This document shows positions 27,103-35,602 of a stretch of 64,000 nucleotides of DNA, in pieces; position 1 is the stretch's first letter, and every line of letters begins with the position of its first letter. The stretch is from Proluteimonas luteida (GTDB lineage: Bacteria > Pseudomonadota > Gammaproteobacteria > Xanthomonadales > Xanthomonadaceae): the NCBI RefSeq assembly GCF_021191695.1, contig NZ_JAIWPT010000002.1:186001-250000 (forward strand), written 5' to 3'. Below the pieces are notes generated by a model, which did no database searches, was not told where the DNA came from, and worked only from the letters and a program-made list of their open reading frames with translations. Both the position numbers and the translations under genes were made by a program.

Positions 27103-28011
27103 TCAGGCCTGCTGGGCGACGATGCGCCGGCGCGACTGCAGCACGCCGTCCGCGGCGAAGATCGCCAGGCCCAGCCAGATGAAGCCGAAGCCGGTCGCGC
27201 GGTCGACGCCGAAGGCCTCGCCGAAGAAGAACACGCCCAGCAGCAGCTGCAGCGTCGGGCCGATGTACTGCAGCACGCCGACCACCGACAGCGGCACGCG
27301 CCGCACCGCGTAGGCGAAACAGATCAGCGGAATCGCGGTCAGCGCGCCGCCCATGACCAGCAGCACGTCGGCCCAGCCGCCCCAGCGCAGCGAGAAGAAC
27401 CCGCCGCCGTGGAACTCGAACCACAGCAGCGCCAGCAGCGCCGGGCCGAACACGAACAGGTTCTCGACCCCGAGCCCCTGCACCGCCTCGACCGCCGCGA
27501 ACTTGCGGATCAGGCCGTAGAGCGCGAACGAGCACGCCAGGCACAGCGCGATCCACGGGAAGCTGCCGTAGTTGAACGTCAGCCACAGCACGCCGCAGGC
27601 CGCGAGCGCGACCGCGATCCACTGCGGCGGCGACAGGCGCTCGCGCAGGAACAGCACGCCGATGAGCACGTTGAGCAGCGGATTGATGAAGTAGCCCAGG
27701 CTGGCCTCGACCACGTGGCCGTTGTTGACCGCCCAGACGTACAGGCTCCAGTTCGCCGCGATCAGCGTGCCGGACAACGCCAGCATGCCGGCCAGCCGCG
27801 GCTGCGCGACCACCTCGCGCAGCCAGCCGCGGCCGCGGCGCAGGGTCAGCCAGGCCGCGACCAGGATCGCGCACCACAGCGCGCGGTGCAGCACGATCTG
27901 CAGCGACGGCACGTCGCGCAGCAGATACCAGTACAGCGGCATCAGGCCCCAGATCACGAACGCGGCGACCGCGATCCACAGCCCGCGGCGGTTCCGCGCG
28001 ATGTCGATCAC
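27103..28011 (-). CDS. rarD: EamA family permease RarD
   Basis: 302 aa, ten predicted membrane helices, two EamA halves. RarD-specific wording is clear: FVIWGLMPLYWYLLRDV at the start, NWSLYVWAVNNGHVVEASLGYFINPLLNVLIG in the middle (given here as landmarks), and LQYIGPTLQLLLGVFFFGEAF near the end. RarD was named for chloramphenicol sensitivity; the natural substrate is unknown. The start is GTG at 28011, overlapping the stop of the upstream EamA gene (GTGA), so both are one transcript. Confidence 0.88.
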   Translation of the reverse strand: MIDIARNRRGLWIAVAAFVIWGLMPLYWYLLRDVPSLQIVLHRALWCAILVAAWLTLRRGRGWLREVVAQPRLAGMLALSGTLIAANWSLYVWAVNNGHVVEASLGYFINPLLNVLIGVLFLRERLSPPQWIAVALAACGVLWLTFNYGSFPWIALCLACSFALYGLIRKFAAVEAVQGLGVENLFVFGPALLALLWFEFHGGGFFSLRWGGWADVLLVMGGALTAIPLICFAYAVRRVPLSVVGVLQYIGPTLQLLLGVFFFGEAFGVDRATGFGFIWLGLAIFAADGVLQSRRRIVAQQA

Positions 28012-28937
28012 GCCTCGTCTCCGGCGGCGGCCACGGCCGGCCGCGGCGCGCGCCTGGTGCGCGCCAGGGTGATCGCGACCACCGCCACCAGGATCACCGC
28101 CATCGCGCCGAGGTCGTTCGCGTTGAAGCGCTCGGCCGCCAGCCAGGCACCCAGCAGCACCGCGATCGCCGGATTGACGTAGGCATAGCTGCCGGCCAGC
28201 GTCGGCCGCACGTTGTGCAGCAGCCAGATGTAGGCGGTGAAGCCGATGATCGAACCGAACGAGGCCAGGTAGGCCAGCGACAGGGTCGCCTTGAGCGTCG
28301 GCAGCGCATGCAGGCGCTCGCCGAGCAGGAAGCCGGCGGCGAGGATCAGCACGCCGCCGGCCAGCATCTGCGCGGCCGCGGCCATGAACGGCGACGGGAG
28401 GTCGCGACCGCGGCTCCACACCGAGCCGAAGGCCCACGCCAGCGGCGCGACCAGCAGGGCGACCAGCCCCTGCGGCGTCGCCGTCAGCGAGCTGCCGGCG
28501 TTGAGCCACAGCACGCCGGCGAATCCGACCGCGAGGCCGAAGAGTTCCATGCGGCTCGGGCGGTCGCCGCGCAGCGCCAGGAACAGCGCGATCCAGATCG
28601 GCGCCGACGCCACCGCGACCGCGGCCAGGCCCGAGGACACGCTCTGTTCGGCGATGCAGACCATGCCGTTGCCCAGGCCCAGCAGCAGCACGCCCATCGC
28701 CACCAGCGTTTTCCACTGCGTGCGGCTCGGTGCCGGCACGCCGCGCAGCCGCAGCGCCGCATACATCAGGCCGCCGGCGACGAGGAAACGGCCGCCGGCC
28801 ATCAGCAGCGGCGGGTAACCGCCCTCGAGGGCGAAGCGGATCGCCAGATAGGTCGATCCCCAGACCAGATAGACCGCTGCAAGCGCCAGTGCGATGGCGA
28901 GCACCGACGCGGGGCGCGACACGGGCGCGACGCTCAT
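28008..28937 (-). CDS. EamA family transporter (YedA-like)
   Basis: 309 aa drug/metabolite transporter with ten helices and duplicated EamA domains. The YVWGSTYLAIRFALEG beginning is typical of the YedA/RhaT-like branch. It precedes rarD with a four-base overlap. Substrate unknown; relatives export amino acids or nucleosides. The ATG at 28937 gives a short polar N-terminus followed by helix 1. Confidence 0.87.
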   Translation of the reverse strand: MSVAPVSRPASVLAIALALAAVYLVWGSTYLAIRFALEGGYPPLLMAGGRFLVAGGLMYAALRLRGVPAPSRTQWKTLVAMGVLLLGLGNGMVCIAEQSVSSGLAAVAVASAPIWIALFLALRGDRPSRMELFGLAVGFAGVLWLNAGSSLTATPQGLVALLVAPLAWAFGSVWSRGRDLPSPFMAAAAQMLAGGVLILAAGFLLGERLHALPTLKATLSLAYLASFGSIIGFTAYIWLLHNVRPTLAGSYAYVNPAIAVLLGAWLAAERFNANDLGAMAVILVAVVAITLARTRRAPRPAVAAAGDEA

Positions 28938-29060
28938 GGGGATTCCGTGGAAGAAGTCGGGGGACGGCCGCCCGCGGGCGGGACCGGAATTCTACGCGCA
29001 GTCCGCGGCGCCGCGGCGGAACACCGGGCCCGCACGACTGCAACGCTGCGGGTCACCGGC

Positions 29061-29132
29061 GTCGGGCGCGTTGGCCCGACCTACGACGCCATCCGCCCGT
29101 CCCGATGCGTAGGCCGGGGCCACGCCCCCGGC
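29061..29132. repeat. GTAG-type REP pair, tail-to-tail
   Basis: The left element on the minus strand (29061-29084) is GTAG followed by a hairpin GTCGGGC, 6-nt loop, GCCCGAC. The right element on the plus strand (29109-29132) is GTAG, GCCGGGG, 6-nt loop, CCCCGGC. The two GTAG heads face each other across 24 nt, opposite to the pairs at 13114 and 35391. Located between the start of the YedA-like gene and the end of prc. Confidence 0.75.
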
Positions 29133-29172
29133 GTGCGCGAGACCACCCCGCGCCGCAGACCGGCGATGGGGC

Positions 29173-31365
29173 TCAGCGCGCCCAGCGGCCCGGCGCGGTC
29201 GACTCGGGCAATACCGTCGACGACAGATTGCGGTCGTTGTTGAGCACGCGCACCGCGTCGGCCAGGATCGCGGCCGATTCGCGCAGCAGCGGGTCCGGGC
29301 GTTCCTCGGCGGCCTTCTCCAGCCGGTTCTGCTGGGCGATCGCGCGCTCGCTGGCCTGCAGGCCGTCATCGTCGGAATCCTCGGCCAGCGGGTCCAGCGC
29401 CAGGCCCAGTTCGCGGCGTTCCTCCTGGCGCTGCTGCCGCTTGGCGGTCTGGCGGTCGCGCTCGATGCGGCGCTCCTCGAGGTTCAGCGTGACGTACTTC
29501 TTCTCGCGCTCGGCGCGGAACTCGGCGATGTCCTCGGCCAGCCACTGGAACTCGCGATCATTGGCCACGCGCGCCTCGTGCAACGCGTTGACCGTGGGCA
29601 GCAGCGAGGCGAAGTTGCCGTACTGCACGTGCGGCACCGCGGCGATGCGGGTCCACGGCAGCGCATTGTCGTAGGTGCTCTCGCCGAACTCGGTCGCGTC
29701 CACCGTGACCGGGAAATGGATGTCCGGCTCGACGCCCCTGTTCTGGGTGCTGCTGCCGCCGGGCAGGAAGAACTGGGCGATGGTCAGCTTGACCTGGCCG
29801 TAGCGCTTGGTCTCGTTGGCCGGCCAGCGGTCGAGGTCGACGAGGTTCTGCACCGTGCCCTTGCCGAACGTGGTCTCGCCGATGATCAGGCCGCGGCCGT
29901 AGTCCTGGATCGCGCCGGCGACGATCTCCGAGGCCGACGCCGACCCCCGGTTGATCAGCACCGCCAGCGGCCCGTCCCAGGCCACGCCGGGGTCGCGGTC
30001 GGCCTGCACGCCGACGCGGCCGCCGGACTCGCGCACCTGCACCACCGGGCCCTGGTCGATGAACAGGCCGGTCAGTTCGACCGCCTCGTTCAGCGAGCCG
30101 CCGCCGTTGTTGCGCAGGTCCAGCACCACGCCGTCGACGTTGTCCTGGCGGAACTGCTCGAGCAGGCGGGCGACGTCGCGGGTCGCCGAGGCATATTCGC
30201 CGTTGCGGTTCCGGCGACCCTCGAAGTCCTGGTAGAACGCCGGCAGCTTGATCACGCCGATGCGCTTCTCGACGCCGCCGTCCTCGCCGGGCGGCAGGGT
30301 CAGCGTCTCGGCCTTCGCCGCCTGTTCCTCGAGGCGCACGCGCGCGCGGGTCAGGGTGATGCGCACCGGGTCACTGTCGAGCGAGGCCTCGGCGGGCACC
30401 ACGTCCAGGCGCACCTGGGTGTCCTTCGGTCCCTTGATCTTCTCGACGACGTCGTCGATGCGCCAGCCGACCACGTCCTCCATCGGCCCGTTGGTGCCCT
30501 GGCCGACGCCGACGATGCGGTCGCCGGGCTTGAACTTGTTGCTGAGCGCGGCCGGCCCGCCGGCGATCAGCTCGCGGATCACGACCACGTCGTCCTGCTT
30601 CTGCAACTGCGCGCCGATGCCTTCGAGCGACAGCGACATGCTCTGGTTGAACAGCCTGGCCGCGCGCGGGTTGAAATAGCTGGTGTGCGGGTCGATCGCG
30701 CCGGTGTAGGCGTTGAGGAAGCTGCTGAAGGCGTCCTCGCTGTTGAGCGCGGCGACGGTGTTGGCGAGGTTGAGGTAGCGCCGGTCGAGCGTCCTGCGGA
30801 TCTCGTCGGGCGCCTTGCCGGCCAGCTGCAGGCGCAGCCAGTCGTTGCGCACCGACTGCCGCCACAGCGTGTCGAGCGCCTCGCGGGTGGCCCACGGCGC
30901 GTCCTTGCGGTCGTATTCCCAGCGGTCGTTGCCGGTGAAGTCGAAGATGTCCTGCTTGAGCAGGTCGCGCGCATAGGCGCTGCGCTCGGCCACCCGCTGC
31001 TGGTACAGCGCGAACATCTCCAGCGCCGGCGCGATGTCGCCGTTCTTCACCGCCGCGCCCATCTGCGGCCGGAACGATTCGAAGCCGGCCACGTCGTCGG
31101 CGCTGAGGAACAGCTTGCTGGCGTCGAGGTTCTCCAGGTAGCGGTCGAAGATGTCGACCGACATCGCCGCATCCAGCGGCCGCGGCCGGTAGGCGTAGCG
31201 GCTGTCGGACAGCAGGCCGTAGACCAGCTTCGACGCCGCCACCTGGTCGACGTTCGGCGTCGACGGGACGTCGCCGATGGTGATGTCGGGCCTGGCCATC
31301 AGCGCAAGCGGCACCGCCAGCGCGAGGGCGATCACGGAACCGGAGACGATGCGGGACACTTTCAT
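29173..31365 (-). CDS. prc: Tail-specific protease Prc (Tsp), S41 family
   Basis: 730 aa periplasmic carboxyl-terminal processing protease. It has a signal peptide (1-25), an N-terminal helical domain, a PDZ domain (about 230-320), and an S41 catalytic core with GSASASE and TFGKGTVQ. The Ser477/Asp488/Lys502 spacing equals the Ser430/Asp441/Lys455 spacing of E. coli Prc. The C-terminal part (about 600-730) is the charged DUF3340 extension. Prc trims proteins such as PBP3 and controls peptidoglycan hydrolases, fitting its place beside cell-wall genes. It is somewhat longer than E. coli Prc (682 aa). No Shine-Dalgarno is obvious. Confidence 0.93.
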   Translation of the reverse strand: MKVSRIVSGSVIALALAVPLALMARPDITIGDVPSTPNVDQVAASKLVYGLLSDSRYAYRPRPLDAAMSVDIFDRYLENLDASKLFLSADDVAGFESFRPQMGAAVKNGDIAPALEMFALYQQRVAERSAYARDLLKQDIFDFTGNDRWEYDRKDAPWATREALDTLWRQSVRNDWLRLQLAGKAPDEIRRTLDRRYLNLANTVAALNSEDAFSSFLNAYTGAIDPHTSYFNPRAARLFNQSMSLSLEGIGAQLQKQDDVVVIRELIAGGPAALSNKFKPGDRIVGVGQGTNGPMEDVVGWRIDDVVEKIKGPKDTQVRLDVVPAEASLDSDPVRITLTRARVRLEEQAAKAETLTLPPGEDGGVEKRIGVIKLPAFYQDFEGRRNRNGEYASATRDVARLLEQFRQDNVDGVVLDLRNNGGGSLNEAVELTGLFIDQGPVVQVRESGGRVGVQADRDPGVAWDGPLAVLINRGSASASEIVAGAIQDYGRGLIIGETTFGKGTVQNLVDLDRWPANETKRYGQVKLTIAQFFLPGGSSTQNRGVEPDIHFPVTVDATEFGESTYDNALPWTRIAAVPHVQYGNFASLLPTVNALHEARVANDREFQWLAEDIAEFRAEREKKYVTLNLEERRIERDRQTAKRQQRQEERRELGLALDPLAEDSDDDGLQASERAIAQQNRLEKAAEERPDPLLRESAAILADAVRVLNNDRNLSSTVLPESTAPGRWAR

Positions 31366-31590
31366 GCAGTTACCTGGTTGCGGATGCGGTCATGATGGAC
31401 ATGCAGTCCAGCCTGTCGCGTGAACAGACGCCTCGACAGTGCCGAAAGTTGCATGTCCGGTGCAAGTTCAATGTAAAGACGGGGACTGGCCGGCACATGA
31501 ACACCACCCCGGCGGGCAACGAGCCGCGGCAGGCGGCGTTCAGCGAACGGACTGCGCGACGCCGGAAGCCCGGGCCGGCCACGGCGCGCA

Positions 31591-32610
31591 TCAGGCGGCG
31601 GCCATGCCCGCTTCGATCGCCTGGCGGTCGGCGTGGTAGGACGAGCGCACCAGCGGGCCGGAGGCGACGTGGCTGAAGCCCAGCGCCATGCCGTAGTCCT
31701 CGAGCGCCTTGAACTCCTCGGGCGTCCAGTAGCGCAGCACCGGGTGGTGGTGCGCGCTGGGCTGCAGGTACTGGCCGATGGTGACCATGTCGACGTCGTG
31801 CGCGCGCAGGTCGCGCAGCGTGCCCTGCACCTGCTCCATGGTCTCGCCGAGACCGAGCATGATGCCGGACTTGGTCGACACCCCGGGGTGCTGGGCCTTG
31901 AACTTCTGCAGCAGGGTCAGCGACCACTGGTAGTCGGCGCCCGGCCGTACGTTGCGGTAGAGGTCCGGCACGGTCTCGACGTTGTGGTTGAACACGTCCG
32001 GCGGATTGGTCGCGAGGATCTCCAGCGCACGCTCCATCCGCCCCTTGCCGCGGAAATCCGGGGTCAGGATCTCGATGCGGATGCGCGGGCTCTGCCTGCG
32101 GACCTCGGTGATGCAGTCGACGAAATGCTGGGCGCCGCCGTCGCGCAGGTCGTCGCGGTCGACCGAGGTGATGACGACGTACTTCAGGCCCATGTCGGCG
32201 ATGGTGTTCGCCAGGTTCAGCGGTTCGGAGGCGTCGGGCGGCTTCGGCCGGCCGTGGGCGACGTCGCAGAACGAGCAGCGGCGGGTGCAGACCTCGCCCA
32301 GGATCATGAAGGTCGCGGTGCCGTGGCCGAAGCATTCGTGGATGTTCGGGCAGCTGGCTTCCTCGCAGACCGTGACCAGGCGGTTCTCGCGCAGCTTCGA
32401 CTTCAGCGCGGCGACCGCGCCGTTGGACGGGATCCGCACCCGGATCCACGACGGCTTGCGCAGCACCGGCGCATCGGCGAACTGCACCGGCGAGCGCGCG
32501 ATCTTGTCGCCCGCGACCTGCTTGACGCCGGCCTGCAGCGAAGCCGGCGCCACGGCGGGCGCGGACACCACCTGCAGCGGGATCGTCTTGTCGGCGGAGC
32601 GGAGGGTCAT
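31591..32610 (-). CDS. lipA: Lipoyl synthase
   Basis: 339 aa radical-SAM enzyme that inserts two sulfurs into octanoylated lipoyl domains. Auxiliary cluster cysteines are Cys82, Cys87 and Cys93 ([12 protein letters not shown]). The radical-SAM CxxxCxxC is Cys108, Cys112 and Cys115. The conserved C-terminal RSSYHA, with its cluster-ligating serine, is present. It lies 82 bp downstream of lipB with its own promoter candidate in the gap. The N-terminal 45 residues are a variable Ala/Val-rich extension. Confidence 0.97.
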   Translation of the reverse strand: MTLRSADKTIPLQVVSAPAVAPASLQAGVKQVAGDKIARSPVQFADAPVLRKPSWIRVRIPSNGAVAALKSKLRENRLVTVCEEASCPNIHECFGHGTATFMILGEVCTRRCSFCDVAHGRPKPPDASEPLNLANTIADMGLKYVVITSVDRDDLRDGGAQHFVDCITEVRRQSPRIRIEILTPDFRGKGRMERALEILATNPPDVFNHNVETVPDLYRNVRPGADYQWSLTLLQKFKAQHPGVSTKSGIMLGLGETMEQVQGTLRDLRAHDVDMVTIGQYLQPSAHHHPVLRYWTPEEFKALEDYGMALGFSHVASGPLVRSSYHADRQAIEAGMAAA

Positions 32611-32639
32611 GGGCGGGTCGGGACGCGGGCCAGGCGGCC

Positions 32640-32668
32640 ATTGTAGGCCGCCGGCCGGGGGCTGTCTG
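32640..32668 (-). promoter_or_regulatory. Promoter candidate for lipA
   Basis: On the minus strand CAGACA (32668-32663) and TACAAT (32645-32640) are separated by 17 bp, a good sigma-70 fit (4/6 and 5/6). The expected transcript start is about 23 nt before the lipA ATG. It would let lipA be expressed apart from ybeD and lipB. Confidence 0.45.
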
Positions 32669-32692
32669 CCGCGCGAGCGGGGATGCTGCGTG

Positions 32693-33376
32693 TCATTCAG
32701 CGCCGTCGGCCAGCGCCGGTGCCGGCGCGGGCGCCAGCGCGAGCCCGAACTGGCGCGCCAGTTGCGCCAGCAGCACCTGCGCGACCGCGTCCGGCGACGA
32801 CGGCCCGCCGAGGTCGGACAGCGCGACCACCTGCAAGCCGGCATAGCCGCAGGGATTGATGCGCCGGAACGGTTCGAGGTCCATCGCGACGTTGAACGCG
32901 AGGCCGTGGAAGGTGCAGCCACGGCGCACGCGGATGCCGAGCGCGGCGATCTTGGCGCCGGCGACATAGACCCCGGGCGCGCCGTCGCGGCGCTGCGCAT
33001 CGATGTTCCACTCGCCAAGGGTGTCGATGATCGCCTGCTCGATGCGGCACACGTAGTCGCGCACCCCGACCTTCAGCCGGCGGATGTCGAGCAGCGGATA
33101 GACCACCAGTTGCCCCGGGCCGTGATAGGTGACCTGGCCGCCGCGGTCGACCTTGAGCACCGGGATGTCGCCCGGCGCCAGCACGTGCTCGGGCTTGCCG
33201 GCCTGGCCCAGGGTGAACACCGGGTCGTGCTCGACCACCCACAGCTCGTCGGGCGTGGCCTCGTCGCGGGCATCGGTGAAGCGCTGCATCGCCCGCCACA
33301 CCGGTGCATAGGGCTGGCGCCCGAGCTGGCGCACGGCGGCCGCTTGCAGCGCTGCGGTCGACGCGGCGGCGCTCAC
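32693..33376 (-). CDS. lipB: Octanoyltransferase LipB
   Basis: 227 aa enzyme transferring octanoyl groups from ACP to lipoyl domains, upstream of LipA in the pathway. Catalytic Cys176 (RINPCGYAG) and Lys142 ([10 protein letters not shown]) are present, with family motifs [20 protein letters not shown] and [11 protein letters not shown]. No ATG is available. A GTG at 33376 overlaps the stop of the BLUF-like gene (GTGA), giving the normal length. The C-terminus has an Ala/Pro tail. Confidence 0.95.
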   Translation of the reverse strand: MSAAASTAALQAAAVRQLGRQPYAPVWRAMQRFTDARDEATPDELWVVEHDPVFTLGQAGKPEHVLAPGDIPVLKVDRGGQVTYHGPGQLVVYPLLDIRRLKVGVRDYVCRIEQAIIDTLGEWNIDAQRRDGAPGVYVAGAKIAALGIRVRRGCTFHGLAFNVAMDLEPFRRINPCGYAGLQVVALSDLGGPSSPDAVAQVLLAQLARQFGLALAPAPAPALADGAE

Positions 33377-33843
33377 GCGTGCAATCCGGTGGCCGCGCAG
33401 GCCAGACGCCCGGACGGGATCGGCGCACCGGCCAGGAAGCGGCGCAGCGTCGTGGCCATGGCGTCGTCGTCCGGCGCACGCGCCAGCAGCCGCAGCGCAC
33501 GGGCGTCGCTGTCCAGGCCGGCGAATGCCGGCACGCCGCTGTCGTCGACCGGCACCTCGGCCCAGGCCAGGTCCCAGCCGGGCAACAGCCGCGAGGCCCG
33601 CGCGTCGCGCGCCAGCAGGCGGACCTCGCAATGCCGGGGATCGCCGGCGATGCGCGCGTACAGCGCCTCGATCGCGCCAGCTCCACCTTCGAGCAGATGC
33701 AGGAACAGGCCGTCGCGATACAGCAGAAGGCCGGTGATCCCATGCGCGGCATTGCAGGCACGCGACCGGCGCACCAGCTGGCGCATCTGCGCGGCGGTGA
33801 ATTCGTAGAGCTGCGCGCTGCGGTAGAGCAGGCGCGCGGTCAT
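33373..33843 (-). CDS. Degenerate BLUF-domain protein in the lipoate operon
   Basis: 156 aa. Residues 1-95 match the BLUF flavin-binding fold. Alignment to AppA by spacing gives Tyr7 (AppA Tyr21), Ser9, Asn31 (Asn45) and Trp90 (Trp104), but His49 replaces the photoactive Gln63 (FLHLLEG instead of FxQxLEG), and Leu92 replaces Met106. Canonical blue-light signalling is therefore doubtful. The remaining 60 residues are helical and unrelated to known output domains. Its stop overlaps the lipB GTG start, and ybeD ends 37 bp upstream, so it belongs to the ybeD-lipB unit. Confidence 0.8.
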   Translation of the reverse strand: MTARLLYRSAQLYEFTAAQMRQLVRRSRACNAAHGITGLLLYRDGLFLHLLEGGAGAIEALYARIAGDPRHCEVRLLARDARASRLLPGWDLAWAEVPVDDSGVPAFAGLDSDARALRLLARAPDDDAMATTLRRFLAGAPIPSGRLACAATGLHA

Positions 33844-33880
33844 CGCCGGGCCGGCCCCGCGAACGGCGGGCGCACGGCGC

Positions 33881-34159
33881 TCACAGTGTCCATTTCACCT
33901 CGGGATGCGCACGCAGCGCGGTGTGCGCGGCGTCGTACTGTTCGCGCGATCCGGCACGGAAACTCAGCTTGACCGAGACGAAGCGGCCGCCGCTGGACGC
34001 GCGCGAGGCGACGGTTTCGTGCAGCACCTCGATGCCGGCCGCGCCGAGCAGGCGCGGGATCTCGGCTTCGAGGCCGGCATCGGCCGGCCCCATCGCGGTG
34101 AGCTCGAAAACACCGGGGAACTGGAAGCCGTGTTCTGGGTTGTCGGATTTGATTTCCAT
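33881..34159 (-). CDS. ybeD: YbeD/DUF493 family protein
   Basis: 92 aa ACT-like small protein (PGVFELTAMG start, RASSGGRFVSVKLSF core). YbeD is found next to lipB across proteobacteria and is presumed to regulate lipoate metabolism or associated enzymes, without a proven mechanism. A strong promoter with -10 GATAAT only 6 nt before the ATG points to a leaderless transcript leading ybeD, the BLUF-like gene and lipB. Confidence 0.92.
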   Translation of the reverse strand: MEIKSDNPEHGFQFPGVFELTAMGPADAGLEAEIPRLLGAAGIEVLHETVASRASSGGRFVSVKLSFRAGSREQYDAAHTALRAHPEVKWTL

Positions 34160-34165
34160 CGCCGG

Positions 34166-34194
34166 ATTATCGGGGCAGTGGCGGCGAATCCCAA
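34166..34194 (-). promoter_or_regulatory. Promoter of the ybeD-BLUF-lipB unit
   Basis: The minus strand carries TTGGGA (34194-34189), a 17-bp spacer and GATAAT (34171-34166). GATAAT is 6 nt before the ybeD ATG, so the transcript probably starts at the start codon. Confidence 0.6.
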
Positions 34195-34269
34195 GCCGCG
34201 CACCGGGCCCGCCGCCGGGAAACGCCGGCCGCACCGGAGGTATCGCAGACAAGCCCATTCCCGGACATG

Positions 34270-34776
34270 TCACGACGCCGGAAGTTGGACACCATTCGAG
34301 GCTGCCGGCGCTGTCGCGCTGGGCCGGGATGCCGCAAGCGAAGCGGGTGGCTGGTACCGGATACGGCAAACATATGCGTAATCCTCGGATTCCAGGTTCG
34401 GACCGATGATGAACTCGTAGATGCCTGGAACAGTGAAGACCCGCTCCTGCGCGGCCCCCGTCCGCCACTCCAGACCGGTAAGACTATCGACAGCGATGGC
34501 GACCTGCCGCACCGCATCCAGCTCATCCGGCGTCATGAATGGCTGCATCTCCCGGGGCGGCAAATCAACGACCAGAAAATGTCCCGTTTGTCCGCCTGGC
34601 CGGACAACAGCCAACTCTCTCAGGCGAGAGCCGTTCTTTGACAGGAGCACGGTGTCACCGGAGGAAACAGTGCCCGGCGAACAGGTGAAGATTTCCGGAT
34701 TGTCGACAAGCCGCGATTCGCCGGCATGAAGGACGGCGGGGAACAAGAAGGCTGCGATGACGATGGTCTTGTTCAT
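34270..34776 (-). CDS. Secreted protein of unknown function, lower GC
   Basis: 168 aa with a classical signal peptide (1-18, ending LHA). The mature part contains two cysteines (in FTCSPG and YVCRIR) that could form a disulfide, and beta-rich segments, but matches no family I recognise. Base composition is clearly less GC-rich than its neighbours and codon use is more relaxed, suggesting recent acquisition. A GTG two codons upstream could also start it. It lies in the stretch that separates dacC from ybeD. Confidence 0.6.
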   Translation of the reverse strand: MNKTIVIAAFLFPAVLHAGESRLVDNPEIFTCSPGTVSSGDTVLLSKNGSRLRELAVVRPGGQTGHFLVVDLPPREMQPFMTPDELDAVRQVAIAVDSLTGLEWRTGAAQERVFTVPGIYEFIIGPNLESEDYAYVCRIRYQPPASLAASRPSATAPAASNGVQLPAS

Positions 34777-34818
34777 ACGCACTGATACCGATGATCGGAA
34801 CGGACGCCCGCGGACCGG

Positions 34819-35283
34819 TCAGCGCTCGCCGTCTTCCGGCAGCGGCGGCGGCACGGGCGTATACGCGCCCGGCGCCCTGCCCGACTCCACGCTCAACGCA
34901 TCTCGGGTGTTCTTCTGCACCGCGATCGCGGCGAACAGGCTCAGCGCGTAGGCCATGCCGTAGAAGCCCTTCTCGCTGAGTGCCAACGTGGCGTTCCACA
35001 GGCCGATGAACAACAGCAGCAGCGCCGACAACACCGCGAACCACGACAGGCCGTAGTAGATCGCGGTGACCGGGATGCCGTCGTGGCGGTCGCGTACGCT
35101 CTTCTGCACCGACACCGCCGAGAACAGGCCGTACAGCAGCAGGGTGAAGTAGTAGCCCTTCTCGTTGAGCAGCATCTCGGCGTTCCACAGGCCGATCAGG
35201 TAGGCGCCGATGCCGAGTACCAGAGCGGTCCATGAGGCGCCGACGAACGCGGCGGACGGGCCTTGCGGGCGGGAAGCGGTCAT
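34819..35283 (-). CDS. YiaA/YiaB family inner-membrane protein
   Basis: 154 aa. It has two repeats of a paired-helix unit; each contains a [18 protein letters not shown] helix followed by a short loop with EKGYY or EKGFYG and a second helix ending [10 protein letters not shown] or IAVQKNTRD. This is the YiaAB domain of unknown function. The C-terminal 25 residues are Pro-rich. It lies between the low-GC gene and the REP pair upstream. Confidence 0.85.
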   Translation of the reverse strand: MTASRPQGPSAAFVGASWTALVLGIGAYLIGLWNAEMLLNEKGYYFTLLLYGLFSAVSVQKSVRDRHDGIPVTAIYYGLSWFAVLSALLLLFIGLWNATLALSEKGFYGMAYALSLFAAIAVQKNTRDALSVESGRAPGAYTPVPPPLPEDGER

Positions 35284-35602
35284 GCATGAACTCCTTGTCC
35301 AGATACCGCCGGGTCCGGGCGGCGGCCCGATCATGCGTGAAGGCGGTGCGAAAAAGAAGGCTCTTCGCCGATCCCCGGGATTCACCTGTCGTAGGTCGGG
35401 GCAACGCCCCCGACGCCGGGGGCGGCAGGTCAGCCCGCATCGGCGATCCCCCGACACCTCGTGAACCCGGACACCACGCACGTCGGCCGCGTGGGGCCGA
35501 CCTACGCCGGGCCGGGGCGACCGTCGTCCGGGCTCACCGGACGAAGCGAAAAGAAGGCGCCCCGCCTGCAGCCATCGGGATGCCGGCGCCGCGACGCGGA
35601 CG
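35284..35602. other. Intergenic region between yiaAB-like gene and dacC
   Basis: 319 bp without a credible gene. Most of it is the REP doublet 35391-35505. On the dacC side only the terminator-less end of dacC is seen; on the other side is the leader of the YiaAB gene. Confidence 0.6.
35391..35505. repeat. GTAG-type REP pair (REPIN-like)
   Basis: Left element: GTAG at 35391-35394 with hairpin GTCGGGG (35395-35401), loop, CCCCGAC (35408-35414). Right element inverted: GTCGGCC (35482-35488), loop, GGCCGAC (35495-35501), CTAC (35502-35505). GTAG heads face outward as in the 13114 pair, but the interior is longer (67 nt) and the hairpins differ in sequence. Confidence 0.75.

Noticed and set aside
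31449..31465. TTGCA...TGCAA inverted repeat upstream of prc
   Set aside because: Five-base arms with a 7-nt gap are expected by chance; no promoter could be aligned with it convincingly.
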